Assembly: GCF_947494015.1 (NCBI RefSeq)
Contig: NZ_CANLTL010000004.1
Span: 240,291 to 304,290, forward strand
DNA length: 64,000 nucleotides
Direction of reading: 5' to 3'
From: an uncultured Cellulomonas sp.
GTDB lineage: Bacteria > Actinomycetota > Actinomycetes > Actinomycetales > Cellulomonadaceae
Of the stretch, positions 18,217 through 26,496 are shown one piece after another. A program made the translations under genes and the position numbers. The notes beneath the pieces were generated by a model, which saw nothing but the letters and a program-made list of their open reading frames with translations, searched no databases and had not been told where the DNA came from. Positions within the stretch are counted from its first letter, which is position 1; the number at the start of each line of letters is the position of its first letter.

Positions 18217-18837
18217 ATGAGCACCACCACCCGTTCCCTGGTCGTCGTCACCGCCGGCCTGGGCCGACCGTCCTCGACGCGCCTGCTGGCGGACCGGCTC
18301 GCGCAGGCGACGGTCCTCGAGCTCGCCGACCGCGGGGTCACGGCCGAGGTCACCACCGTCGAGCTGCGCGACCTCGCGCACGACGTCGTCAACGCGATGC
18401 TGACCGGCTTCCCGAGCGGGGCGCTGGCGGGCGTCATCGAGCAGCTCACCGCCGCGGACGGCGTGATCGCGGTCTCGCCGCTGTTCACCACGACCTACTC
18501 CGGGCTGTTCAAGTCGTTCGTCGACGTGCTCGACAAGGACTCGCTCACCGGGATGCCGGTGCTGCTCGGGGCCACCGGCGGCACGGCGCGGCACTCGCTC
18601 GCGCTGGAGTACGGGATGCGTCCGCTGTTCACCTACCTGCGGGCCGACGTCGCCACCACCACGGTGTTCGCGGCCACCGACGACTGGGCGGGAGCCGGTG
18701 ACGACACCGGCCCGCTGCCGGCCCGGATCGCCCGCGCGGGGCGCGAGCTGGCCGAGATGGTCGCGGCGCGCCGGAACGACGGCCCCCCGGACCCCTTCGC
18801 CGACGCCCCCTCCTTCGCCGACCTTCTCGGCAGCTGA
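18217..18837 (+). CDS. NADPH-dependent FMN reductase (CE1759-type)
   Basis: 206 residues. Flavodoxin-like fold: LVVVTAGLGRPSSTRLLADRLAQA (phosphate-binding loop), IAVSPLFTTTYSGLFKSFVDVL (flavin isoalloxazine loop) and PVLLGATGGTARHSLALEYGMRPLF. It likely reduces FMN for the LLM enzyme encoded just upstream. A GAAGGACGAG ribosome site precedes it. The gene ends the plus-strand cluster, converging on the GNAT gene. Confidence 0.92.
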   Translation: MSTTTRSLVVVTAGLGRPSSTRLLADRLAQATVLELADRGVTAEVTTVELRDLAHDVVNAMLTGFPSGALAGVIEQLTAADGVIAVSPLFTTTYSGLFKSFVDVLDKDSLTGMPVLLGATGGTARHSLALEYGMRPLFTYLRADVATTTVFAATDDWAGAGDDTGPLPARIARAGRELAEMVAARRNDGPPDPFADAPSFADLLGS

Positions 18838-18865
18838 CCCTCCCCCCTCCCACCCTCCCCCCGGC

Positions 18866-18920
18866 GAGTGCGACGTTCCAGACCCCTGGAGCCCGCCGAA
18901 CGGTCCGCAACGTCGCACTC
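18866..18920. repeat. Long inverted repeat between convergent genes (terminator or REP-like)
   Basis: GAGTGCGACGTT (18866-18877) and AACGTCGCACTC (18909-18920) are perfect inverted arms. Pairing extends to 16 of 19 positions (through GACC/GGTC), with the rest forming the loop. A partial extra copy of the GAGTGCGAGTGCG motif follows at once. It lies in the 134-base gap between the convergent FMN reductase and GNAT genes and could stop transcription from both sides. Its sequence content also resembles an interspersed extragenic palindrome. Confidence 0.6.
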
Positions 18921-18971
18921 GGCGAGTGCGAGTGCGGGTGCGGGGTGGGGGGTGGGCCGGGGAGGGGCGGG

Positions 18972-19736
18972 TCAGGCCGGGCGGCGGCGGGACGAGAAGC
19001 TGTGCTCCAGGCGCAGGCCCAGCCGGGTGTAGAGCCGCCGGGCGACGTCGTTGCTCGCGTACAGGCCCAGGGTCACCATCGGCGGTCCGACGTCGGGCAC
19101 CACCGCCAGGCAGTCCCGCACGGCGGCGGTCATCACCGCGCCGGCCAGGCCCTGTCCCCGGGTGACGGGGTCGACGCCGAGCGAGACCAGGTGGGGCGGG
19201 AGGCCCGGCGCCAGCCGGACCGCCCCCACGACCGCCATGAGGCGGCCGTCCTGCCGGGTGCCCCACCAGCCGATCAGGCGCTGGTCGTCCGGCGCCGTGC
19301 TGGCGGTGGGGTGTGCGCGGGACAGGCACTCGGCGACCTCGTCGACCGTGGCCGGCCCGAGCGGCAGTCGCTCGGCCGCCGCGCCGTCGCCGGTCAGGGG
19401 CTGCGGCGTCCACATCCAGTCCCACTCCGAGCCCTCTGCCGCGAAGCCGAGCGCCGCGCGCACCCCGTCGTCGACCTGGTCCAGCGCACCGCGCGCGAGC
19501 GTGGCGTACCCGGCCCCGGCCAGCGCGTCGGCGTCCTCGTCGACCGCGCGGGCCAGCAGCCCGGCGAGCGTCCCCGGGTGCCCGATGCCGAACAGCCCGC
19601 ACCCGCGGCCGGGACCGTCCGCGACCGCGAGCAGTGCGTCGTCGGCCGACCGAACCGCGGTCAGATCGGCCGGGGCGTGCTCACCGAGCAGGTACGGCGA
19701 CCCGGACCACGGGGCAGGGAGGTCGACGACCCTCAC
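18972..19736 (-). CDS. GNAT family N-acetyltransferase
   Basis: 254 residues from a GTG at 19736 that overlaps the aspS stop (GTGA). The track lists it only as part of a 693-residue read-through ORF. The N-terminal ~120 residues are a divergent half; the acetyl-CoA-binding half is C-terminal: [26 protein letters not shown] (the R/Q-x-x-G-x-G/A loop is RGQGLAG) and [19 protein letters not shown]. The substrate is unknown. It is translationally coupled to aspS. Confidence 0.88.
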   Translation of the reverse strand: MRVVDLPAPWSGSPYLLGEHAPADLTAVRSADDALLAVADGPGRGCGLFGIGHPGTLAGLLARAVDEDADALAGAGYATLARGALDQVDDGVRAALGFAAEGSEWDWMWTPQPLTGDGAAAERLPLGPATVDEVAECLSRAHPTASTAPDDQRLIGWWGTRQDGRLMAVVGAVRLAPGLPPHLVSLGVDPVTRGQGLAGAVMTAAVRDCLAVVPDVGPPMVTLGLYASNDVARRLYTRLGLRLEHSFSSRRRPA

Positions 19737-21610
19737 TGCTGCGGGACGACAGCCGCCGATCCGCCGCCGGCCGCGGCCGCGGCGGTGCCCTGCGTGGCGA
19801 CCGACCCGGCCGGCCCGGCTGACCCGTCCGACCTCGCCGACCCCGCGGAGCCGGGGGCGGCGGGCTTGGCGTCCACCCCCGCCTCCCGCCGCTGCTCGGG
19901 CGTGATCGGCGCCGGCGCGCCGGTCAGCGGGTCGTACCCGCCGCCCGACTTCGGGAACGCGATGACGTCGCGGATGGAGTCCGACCCGGTGAGCAGCGTC
20001 AGGATCCGGTCCCAGCCGAACGCGATGCCGCCGTGCGGCGGCGCACCGAACGCGAAGGCGTCGAGCAGGAAGCCGAACTTCTCCTGGGCCTCGGCCGCAC
20101 CGATGCCCATGACCTCGAACACCCGCTGCTGGACGTCGCGGCGGTGGATACGGATCGACCCGCCGCCGATCTCGTTGCCGTTGCAGACGATGTCGTAGGC
20201 GTACGCCAGGGCCTCCCCCGGGCTCTCCTCGAACCGGTCGATCCAGTCGGGGGTGGGCGAGGTGAACGCGTGGTGCACCGCGGTCCACGACCCGCCGCCG
20301 ACGGCGACGTCGTCGTCCTCGCCGGTGGGCTTGAACAGGGGCGCGTCCACGACCCAGACGAACGCCCACTGCTCGGGGTCGATCAGCCCGCAGCGGCGAC
20401 CGATCTCCAGGCGGGCTGCGCCCAGCAGCGCCCGGGCGTCGGACGCGGTTCCCGCACCGAAGAAGACGCAGTCGCCCGGCTGGGCCCCGACGGCCTCGAC
20501 CAGGCCGGCGCGCTCGGCGTCGGACAGGTTCTTGGCCACGGGCCCGCCCAGCTCGCCGTCCTCGCCGACTGTGACGTAGGCCAGCCCCTTGGCGCCACGC
20601 TGCTTGGCCCAGTCCTGCCAGGCGTCGAACGTGCGGCGCGGCTGCGAACCGCCACCGGGCATGACGACGGCTCCCACGTACGGGGCCTGGAAGACGCGGA
20701 ACGGCGTCGCGCGGAAGTAGTCGGTGAGCTCGACCAGCTCCTGGCCGAAGCGCAGGTCGGGCTTGTCGGACCCGTAGCGCGCCATCGCGTCGGCGAAGGT
20801 CATCCGCGGGATGGGCGTCGGGATGGTGTAGCCGATCAGGTCCCACAGGGATCCGAGGATCTGCTCCGCGACCGCGATGACGTCGTCCTGCTCGACGAAG
20901 CTCATCTCGACGTCGAGCTGGGTGAACTCCGGCTGCCGGTCGGCGCGGAAGTCCTCGTCGCGGTAGCAGCGCGCGATCTGGTAGTAGCGCTCCATCCCGG
21001 CGACCATGAGCAGCTGCTTGAACAGCTGCGGGGACTGCGGCAGCGCGTACCACGACCCCGGCGCCAGGCGCGCGGGGACGACGAAGTCCCGCGCCCCCTC
21101 GGGCGTCGAGCGGGTCAGCGTCGGGGTCTCGACCTCGACGAAGTCCTGCGCGTCCAGCACCCGCCGTGCGGCCGCGTTCGCCTTCGCCCGCAGGCGCAGC
21201 GCGGCGGCCGGTGCGGGCCGGCGCAGGTCGAGGTAGCGGTGGCGCAGCCGCGCCTCCTCGCCGACCGTCTCGTCCAGCGCGGACGACACCTGGAACGGCA
21301 GCGGCGCGGACTCGTTGAGCACGACGACGTCGGCCGCCACCAGCTCCACCTCGCCCGTCGGCAGGTTCGGGTTCTCGTTGCCCTCGGGCCGACGTCCCAC
21401 CTCACCGGTCACCTGGAGCACGTACTCGTTGCGCAGGCCGTGCGCGACGGCCTCGTCGCGGATGACCACCTGCGCGATGCCGGACGCGTCCCGCAGGTCG
21501 ATGAACGCCACCCCGCCGTGATCGCGGCGCCGGTCGACCCAACCCGTGAGGGTGACGGTCTGGCCGGTGTGCTCGGCTCGCAGCGAGCCGGCGGTGTGGG
21601 TGCGGAGCAC
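19733..21610 (-). CDS. aspS: Aspartyl-tRNA synthetase
   Basis: 625 residues from the ATG at 21610. N-terminal OB fold ([24 protein letters not shown]), class II core with motif 2 ([19 protein letters not shown]), a bacterial GAD insertion domain, and motif 3 ([27 protein letters not shown]). The last ~60 residues (Ala/Gly/Ser-rich, ending VVPQQ) are a lineage-specific tail. Whether it is discriminating or charges both tRNA-Asp and tRNA-Asn is not decided here; many actinobacteria have the non-discriminating form with GatCAB. Confidence 0.97.
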   Translation of the reverse strand: MLRTHTAGSLRAEHTGQTVTLTGWVDRRRDHGGVAFIDLRDASGIAQVVIRDEAVAHGLRNEYVLQVTGEVGRRPEGNENPNLPTGEVELVAADVVVLNESAPLPFQVSSALDETVGEEARLRHRYLDLRRPAPAAALRLRAKANAAARRVLDAQDFVEVETPTLTRSTPEGARDFVVPARLAPGSWYALPQSPQLFKQLLMVAGMERYYQIARCYRDEDFRADRQPEFTQLDVEMSFVEQDDVIAVAEQILGSLWDLIGYTIPTPIPRMTFADAMARYGSDKPDLRFGQELVELTDYFRATPFRVFQAPYVGAVVMPGGGSQPRRTFDAWQDWAKQRGAKGLAYVTVGEDGELGGPVAKNLSDAERAGLVEAVGAQPGDCVFFGAGTASDARALLGAARLEIGRRCGLIDPEQWAFVWVVDAPLFKPTGEDDDVAVGGGSWTAVHHAFTSPTPDWIDRFEESPGEALAYAYDIVCNGNEIGGGSIRIHRRDVQQRVFEVMGIGAAEAQEKFGFLLDAFAFGAPPHGGIAFGWDRILTLLTGSDSIRDVIAFPKSGGGYDPLTGAPAPITPEQRREAGVDAKPAAPGSAGSARSDGSAGPAGSVATQGTAAAAAGGGSAAVVPQQ

Positions 21611-21745
21611 GGAGTGGGTTCCTTCCGGGAGGGTCGGCGCGCCGCTGTCGGCGCCCGGTCGAGTCTAGTGGCGACGCGCGGGAGGTCCTGCGGAGGCGGC
21701 ACACTGGCCGCGGTCCGTCCGCCGTCGTCCCGTCAGGAGCCCGTC

Positions 21746-22213
21746 ATGGCCCGCACCATCGCCACCGCCGACCGCATCTCGCGCGCCGAGCTGCTCGAGT
21801 TCGTCCGGCCGCGCCACCACGCCGTCCTGATGACCACGCGCGCCTCGGGCCTGCCGCAGCTGTCGCCGGTGACCTGCGGCCTGGACGACGACGGCCGGCT
21901 CGTCGTGTCGACGTACCCCGAGCGCGCCAAGGCGGTGAACCTGCGCCGCGACCCGCGGGCGTCCGCGTGCGTGCTGTCCGACGACTTCGGTGGCGCGTGG
22001 GTGCAGGTCGACGGCACCGCCGAGGTCATCGACATGCCCGACGCCGTGGAGCCGCTGGTCGAGTACTACCGCAACATCGCCGGTGAGCACCCGGACTGGG
22101 ACGAGTACCGCGAGGCCATGCGCCGCCAGGACAAGTCGCTCATCCGCCTGACCATCGACTCCTGGGGGCCGGTCGCGACCGGCGGCTTCCCCGCCCGCCT
22201 CGCCGACGCCTGA
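21746..22213 (+). CDS. PPOX-class F420-dependent oxidoreductase
   Basis: 155 residues from the ATG at 21746 with AGGAG seven bases upstream; the 726-residue ORF on the track is a shadow of aspS plus this gene. Split-barrel flavin-type fold: ELLEFVRPRHHAVLMTTRASGLPQLSPVTCGLDDDGRLVVST, YPERAKAVNLRRDPRASACVL and GAWVQVDGTAEVID. This is the pattern of the Rv1155-like PPOX group that uses F420. The substrate is unknown. It is divergent from aspS. Confidence 0.88.
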   Translation: MARTIATADRISRAELLEFVRPRHHAVLMTTRASGLPQLSPVTCGLDDDGRLVVSTYPERAKAVNLRRDPRASACVLSDDFGGAWVQVDGTAEVIDMPDAVEPLVEYYRNIAGEHPDWDEYREAMRRQDKSLIRLTIDSWGPVATGGFPARLADA

Positions 22214-22249
22214 CGATCCCGGGCTGCCGGTCGGTCGGCGGCCCGTGCC

Positions 22250-23335
22250 TCAGAACAGCGTGGGCTGAAGACCGCCGGGCTCGAGCGCCCCCACGTGCGC
22301 CGTCGGCCCGTCCGCGCCCCAGCCGACCAGGCTCCCGGTCGGGAACGAGCCCTCCTCGGGCCGCGGGATGCCCCCGGCCTGCCGCTCGGACCGGCGGTCG
22401 AAGCCGTGGGCACGCAGCAGCGGCGCGGTGCGCTCGCGCAGCCAGTCCCTGTACCGGGTGGGCACGTAGGCGCCGGTCGCGTACAGCCGCCGGTACCGAC
22501 CCACGAGGCTCGGGTGCTCACGAGCCAGCCAGTCGAGGTACCACGGCTTGACCGAGCCGCGCAGGTGCAGCGGCAGCACCGTGACCCCGGTCGCGCCCGC
22601 GTCGGCGAGCTCGCCCAGCAGCGCGTCCAGGTGCTCCACGGTGTCGGTGAGCCATGGCAGCACCGGGGCGACCATCACCCCGCAGGGCAGGCCGGCGTCC
22701 CGGACGGCGCGGACGAGGTCGAGCCGCGCGCGCGGCAGCGGGGTCCCCGGCTCCACCGCCTGCTGCAGGGCCGGGTCGAGCACGGCCAGGGAGACGCCGA
22801 TGCCGACGGGGACCGCGGCGGCGGCGCGCTGCAGCAGCGGCAGGTCCCGGCGCAACAGCGGTCCCTTGGTGAGGATGGAGAACGGCGTGCCGCTGCCGGC
22901 GAGCGCCTCGATGATGCCCGGCATGAGCCCGTAACGGCCCTCCGGGCGCTGGTACGGGTCGGTGTTGGTGCCGAGCGCGACGTGCTCGCGCCGCCACGAC
23001 GGGCGCGCGAGCTCCGCGCGCAGCACCTCGACGACGTTCGTCTTGACGACGACCTGCGTCTCGAAGTCGCGCCCGGCGTCGAGGTCCAGGTACTCGTGCG
23101 TGGGGCGCGCGTAGCAGTAGGTGCACGCGTGCAGGCAGCCGCGCGTCGGGTTGACGGTCCACCGGAACGGCATGCTGGACGCGGGCGGCACCTTGTTCAG
23201 CGCGCTCTTGCACGCCACCTCGTGGAACGTGACGCCGGCGAAGTCCGGTGTCCGCACGCTGCGCACCAGCCCCGCCAGGGTCAGCCCCGGCAGCACGCCG
23301 TCGGTCCCCGCCACCCGCTGCCCGTCCCATCGCAC
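22250..23335 (-). CDS. Rv2578c-family radical SAM protein
   Basis: 361 residues from a GTG at 23335; the track's start (23455) and an internal ATG at 23353 lie in the promoter/LexA box. The radical SAM cluster motif is CLHACTYCYARPTHEYLDLD (C-x3-C-x2-C). Further family blocks are FHEVACKSALNKVP, ALGTNTDPYQRPEGRYGLMPGII, SILTKGPLLRRDLPLL and VMVAPVLPWLTD. This group relates to spore photoproduct lyase-like radical SAM enzymes and is present in mycobacteria; its reaction is not established. A perfect LexA box overlaps the region just upstream, so it is probably DNA-damage induced. Confidence 0.88.
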   Translation of the reverse strand: MRWDGQRVAGTDGVLPGLTLAGLVRSVRTPDFAGVTFHEVACKSALNKVPPASSMPFRWTVNPTRGCLHACTYCYARPTHEYLDLDAGRDFETQVVVKTNVVEVLRAELARPSWRREHVALGTNTDPYQRPEGRYGLMPGIIEALAGSGTPFSILTKGPLLRRDLPLLQRAAAAVPVGIGVSLAVLDPALQQAVEPGTPLPRARLDLVRAVRDAGLPCGVMVAPVLPWLTDTVEHLDALLGELADAGATGVTVLPLHLRGSVKPWYLDWLAREHPSLVGRYRRLYATGAYVPTRYRDWLRERTAPLLRAHGFDRRSERQAGGIPRPEEGSFPTGSLVGWGADGPTAHVGALEPGGLQPTLF

Positions 23336-23343
23336 CCGCGCAG

Positions 23344-23359
23344 TCGAACACATGTTCGA
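23344..23359 (-). promoter_or_regulatory. LexA (SOS) box for the radical SAM gene
   Basis: TCGAAC-ACAT-GTTCGA matches the actinobacterial LexA consensus TCGAAC-N4-GTTCGA at all 12 defined positions, and the symmetry extends to CAGTCGAACA/TGTTCGACTG. On the minus strand TTGCGC and TCGACT are spaced 17 bases apart around the box and would start transcription at about 23335, giving a leaderless GTG-start transcript. The box would thus block RNA polymerase directly. Confidence 0.85.
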
Positions 23360-23427
23360 CTGCCGCGCAAGGCTCGTCCCGGCGAGGGCCTCGGGCCGCG
23401 CGCGGCGCAGGCCGCGCGTCGACCGGG

Positions 23428-24852
23428 TCAGACGGCGGGCACCACCTGGGGCCACCGGTCTGCGGCGGGCGGCTCCCAGGTCGCCGGATCCGCCTCGACC
23501 TGTTCCCCCGACCGGATGTCCTTGACCTGGTCCGCGGTGGCCCCGACCGTCGAGCCGTCGTCGGCGGTGCCGGCCGGCAGGCCCGGGAACCAGACGAACG
23601 GGACCCCGCGCCGGTCGGCGTACCGGATCTGCTTGCCGAACTTCGCAGCGGTCGGCGCGACCTCCACCGGGATCCCCCGGGCTCGCAGCGCCGTCGCGAC
23701 CGCGTCGGACACGGCGCGGGTGTCCTCGCTGGTGACGGCGACGACGACGGCGCTGGGGACGGACCTCGACGCCCGGACCAGGCCCGCGGAGAGCAGCCGG
23801 GACACCAGCCGCGACACCCCGACCGACAGGCCGACCCCCGGGTACGTGGTCGCGCCGTCCGACGCGAGGGTGTCGTAGCGCCCGCCGGAGCAGATCGAGC
23901 CGAGGCCCTCGTGCCCGACCAGCACGGTCTCGTAGACCGAGCCCGTGTAGTAGTCGAGCCCCCGCGCGATCCGCAGGTCCGCGACGACGACGCCCGGTGC
24001 GCGCTGCGCCGCGGCCGCCACCAGCGCACGGAGCTCGCCGAGGCCGGTCTCCAGCAGGTCGGACACCACCCCGTGCCGGGCGGCGAGGTCACGCACGCGG
24101 TCCACGACGCCGGTGTCGGCACCGGAGATCGCGGCCAGGTCCAGGCACGCGGTGGCCTGCTCGGGCGTGGCTGCCGCCTCGGCGACCAGGAGCTCGGCGA
24201 CGGCGTCGGGCCCGATCTTGTCCAGCTTGTCGATGCTGCGCAGGACGGCGTCGACGTCGTCCAGGCCGAGCCCCCGGTAGAAGCCCTCGGCGACCCGGCG
24301 GTTGTTGACCATGATCCGCACCGGAGGCATCCCGATCGACGCCAGGGAGCCGAGCGCCTCGGCGATCACCAGCGGCAGCTCGACCTCGTAGTGGCCGGGC
24401 AGCTCGCCGGCACCCACCACGTCGATGTCGGCCTGGACGAACTCCCGGAACCGCCCGTCCTGGGGGCGCTCACCGCGCCACACCTTCTGCACCTGGTACC
24501 GCTTGAACGGGAAGGCGAGGTGGCCGGCGTTCTCCAGCACGTACCGGGCGAACGGCACGGTGAGGTCGAAGTGCAGGCCGAGCTGACGGTCGTCCGCGGC
24601 CCGGGCAGCGTCGACGGCCTCGGCGGCGGTCGTCCACGGGGTGTCCTCCTGGAGCCGGCGCAGGACGTAGACCTCCTTCGACGTCTCGCCCTTGCGCAGC
24701 AGCTGGTCCAGGGGCTCCACCGCCCGCGTCTCGATCCCGGCGAACCCGTGGAGCTCGAAGGTGCGCTGCAGCGCCGCCAGGACGTGCTGCTCGACGATGC
24801 GGTCAGCAGGCAGCCACTCGGGGAATCCGGACAGGGGGGTGGGACGGGCCAT
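23428..24852 (-). CDS. hisS: Histidyl-tRNA synthetase
   Basis: 474 residues from the ATG at 24852. Class II synthetase charging tRNA-His. Motif 2 region VWRGERPQDGRFREFVQADIDV, histidine-specific motif RGLDYYTGSVYETV, and motif 3 YPGVGLSVGVSRLVSRLL are present. The C-terminal anticodon-binding domain ends with VKDIRSGEQVEADPATW. Only six bases separate it from the MBL gene upstream. Confidence 0.96.
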   Translation of the reverse strand: MARPTPLSGFPEWLPADRIVEQHVLAALQRTFELHGFAGIETRAVEPLDQLLRKGETSKEVYVLRRLQEDTPWTTAAEAVDAARAADDRQLGLHFDLTVPFARYVLENAGHLAFPFKRYQVQKVWRGERPQDGRFREFVQADIDVVGAGELPGHYEVELPLVIAEALGSLASIGMPPVRIMVNNRRVAEGFYRGLGLDDVDAVLRSIDKLDKIGPDAVAELLVAEAAATPEQATACLDLAAISGADTGVVDRVRDLAARHGVVSDLLETGLGELRALVAAAAQRAPGVVVADLRIARGLDYYTGSVYETVLVGHEGLGSICSGGRYDTLASDGATTYPGVGLSVGVSRLVSRLLSAGLVRASRSVPSAVVVAVTSEDTRAVSDAVATALRARGIPVEVAPTAAKFGKQIRYADRRGVPFVWFPGLPAGTADDGSTVGATADQVKDIRSGEQVEADPATWEPPAADRWPQVVPAV

Positions 24853-24858
24853 GGGCGG

Positions 24859-25638
24859 TCATCCTGCCAGGAAGGAGTTGGTGCGCAGCTCGTGGTCCAG
24901 CCGGGTCACCGGCCCGTGACCGGGCAGGACGAGGGTCGCCTCGGCGAGCGTCGAGACCCGGTCGCGCAGGGTCGTGGTCATGGTCGCGGGGTCCCCGCCC
25001 GGCAGGTCGGTGCGGCCGATGCTGCCCGCGAAGAGCACGTCGCCGGTGAGCGCGGTCCCGCCGGCGTTGTGCAGCAGGTCGCCCAGGGCGGGCGTGTCGG
25101 GCAGCTCGCTGCCCGGTCCCGGGACGCCGGCGAGCAGCAGGACCGTCGCGCCCTCGGTGTGCCCGGGCGCGTGGACGGCGAGCATCGGCGCCCCGCCGAA
25201 GCGCAGACCAGCGAGGTCCGGCTCGGCCGCCTGCGGCCCGATGTCCCAGGTCTGCACCCGGTCGGGGCGTCGGTACTGCGACGGAGGCATGCCCGCCGCG
25301 GCGAGGGCCTGGGCGAGCGGACCCTCGGCGTCATGCATGCCCGCGGCGATCGGGCCCAGGGTGCCGAAGGGGTCGTCCAGCCGGTACTCGTCCGCGCCGT
25401 GCAGGTGCAGGGCGACGCCGTAGCGGTCGCCGAGGTGCGCTGCGTCCCAGGTGTGGTCGACGTGCCCGTGCGTCGCCAGCAGGGCGACCGGGCGGAGCCG
25501 GTGCCGGGTCACGGCGGCCTCCACCGCGGCCGCCACGCCCCCGCCGGGGTCGACGATGACGCAGGAGACGCCGTCGTCGGCGACCAGCACGTAGCAGTTC
25601 GTCGCGAACACGGGCGCGACGGCGGTCAGGATGAGCAT
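24859..25638 (-). CDS. MBL-fold hydrolase (glyoxalase II-like)
   Basis: 259 residues. Metallo-beta-lactamase fold with zinc motif LATHGHVDHTWDAA, then APGHTEGATVLLL and a downstream His in VLPGHGPVTRLDHELRTN. The pattern fits hydroxyacylglutathione hydrolase-like proteins often found next to hisS in actinobacteria. The true thioester substrate is unknown; such bacteria use mycothiol rather than glutathione. It is operon-coupled with hisS. Confidence 0.88.
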   Translation of the reverse strand: MLILTAVAPVFATNCYVLVADDGVSCVIVDPGGGVAAAVEAAVTRHRLRPVALLATHGHVDHTWDAAHLGDRYGVALHLHGADEYRLDDPFGTLGPIAAGMHDAEGPLAQALAAAGMPPSQYRRPDRVQTWDIGPQAAEPDLAGLRFGGAPMLAVHAPGHTEGATVLLLAGVPGPGSELPDTPALGDLLHNAGGTALTGDVLFAGSIGRTDLPGGDPATMTTTLRDRVSTLAEATLVLPGHGPVTRLDHELRTNSFLAG

Positions 25639-25701
25639 GGGCTCAGGCTACTGACGACGGCGGGCCCGGATCGGCGAGGCGGATCGACCCGGTGTCTTGC
25701 C

Positions 25702-25707
25702 TAGACT
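25702..25707 (+). promoter_or_regulatory. Possible -10 element (TAGACT) upstream of the cyclophilin gene
   Basis: A TAGACT hexamer lies about 60 bases before the GTG at 25765, in the 126-base gap between the divergent MBL and cyclophilin genes. No convincing -35 was found. Confidence 0.3.
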
Positions 25708-25764
25708 GTGCGCGCGGGCGGTGCCGACCGGTCGCGCCGCGACCACGTGCCACGAGGAGGTCTG

Positions 25765-26496
25765 GTGTCGCCCCCGAGCAAGCGCGAGCGCGAGACCGCA
25801 CGCCGGCGCCTGGAGCGCCGCGAGCAGCTCGCGGCCCAGCAGGCGGCGGCCCGCGCGCACCGGCGGCGGGTCGCGCTCGCCGCCCTCGCGGTGCTGGTCG
25901 CCCTCGTGCTCGTCGTCGTCGCCGTCGTCGTCCTCGGGGACGACGACGCACCGGGCGCCCAGCGCACGACGGCACCCGACCCGTCGGTCGCCGAGGACCG
26001 GATCTGGACCGGGACGATCAGCACCGACGTCGGGGACCTCGGCATCGAGCTCGACGGCACCGCGGCACCGCAGTCGGTCGCCTCGTTCGTGACCCTGGCC
26101 CGGGACGGCTACTTCGACGAGACGTCGTGCCACCGCCTGACGACGGGCGGCACCCTCAAGGTGCTGCAGTGCGGCGACCCCACCGGCAGCGGCAGCGGCG
26201 GGCCGGGCTACAGGTTCGGGCCGGTCGAGAACGCGCCGGCGGACGACGTCTACCCGGCGGGCACGATCGCCATGGCTCGCGTCGGCAACGACGCGCGGTC
26301 CATGGGGAGCCAGTTCTTCCTCGTGTACGAGGACTCGATGATTCCCGCCGATCAGGCGGGTGGCTACACCGTTCTCGGCCGCATCACGTCCGGCTTGGAC
26401 GTCGTGCAGGCAGTCGCGGACGCCGGCGTAGAGGGCGGTGGGTCCGACGGACGCCCCGCCACCGGTGTCACCATCCAGGGAGTTGAGACCCAGTGA
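25765..26496 (+). CDS. Membrane-anchored cyclophilin-type peptidyl-prolyl isomerase
   Basis: 243 residues from a GTG at 25765 preceded by GAGGAGG. A basic cytoplasmic head (SKRERETARRRLERREQ), then one membrane helix (RVALAALAVLVALVLVVVAVVVLG), then a cyclophilin domain: VASFVTLARDGYFDETSCHRL, GTIAMARVGNDARSMGSQFFLVYED and GYTVLGRITSGLDVV. The N-terminal anchor suggests it folds proteins outside the membrane. The downstream DUF349 gene overlaps its stop (GTGA). Confidence 0.92.
   Translation: MSPPSKRERETARRRLERREQLAAQQAAARAHRRRVALAALAVLVALVLVVVAVVVLGDDDAPGAQRTTAPDPSVAEDRIWTGTISTDVGDLGIELDGTAAPQSVASFVTLARDGYFDETSCHRLTTGGTLKVLQCGDPTGSGSGGPGYRFGPVENAPADDVYPAGTIAMARVGNDARSMGSQFFLVYEDSMIPADQAGGYTVLGRITSGLDVVQAVADAGVEGGGSDGRPATGVTIQGVETQ

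Noticed and set aside
20033-22213. 726-residue plus-strand ORF
   Set aside because: Mostly antisense to aspS with Arg/Gly/Asp-rich shadow composition; only the last 155 residues are the PPOX gene.
22250-23455. Radical SAM start at 23455 or ATG 23353
   Set aside because: The extra residues span the LexA box and promoter; the family N-terminus begins at the GTG at 23335 (RWDG...).
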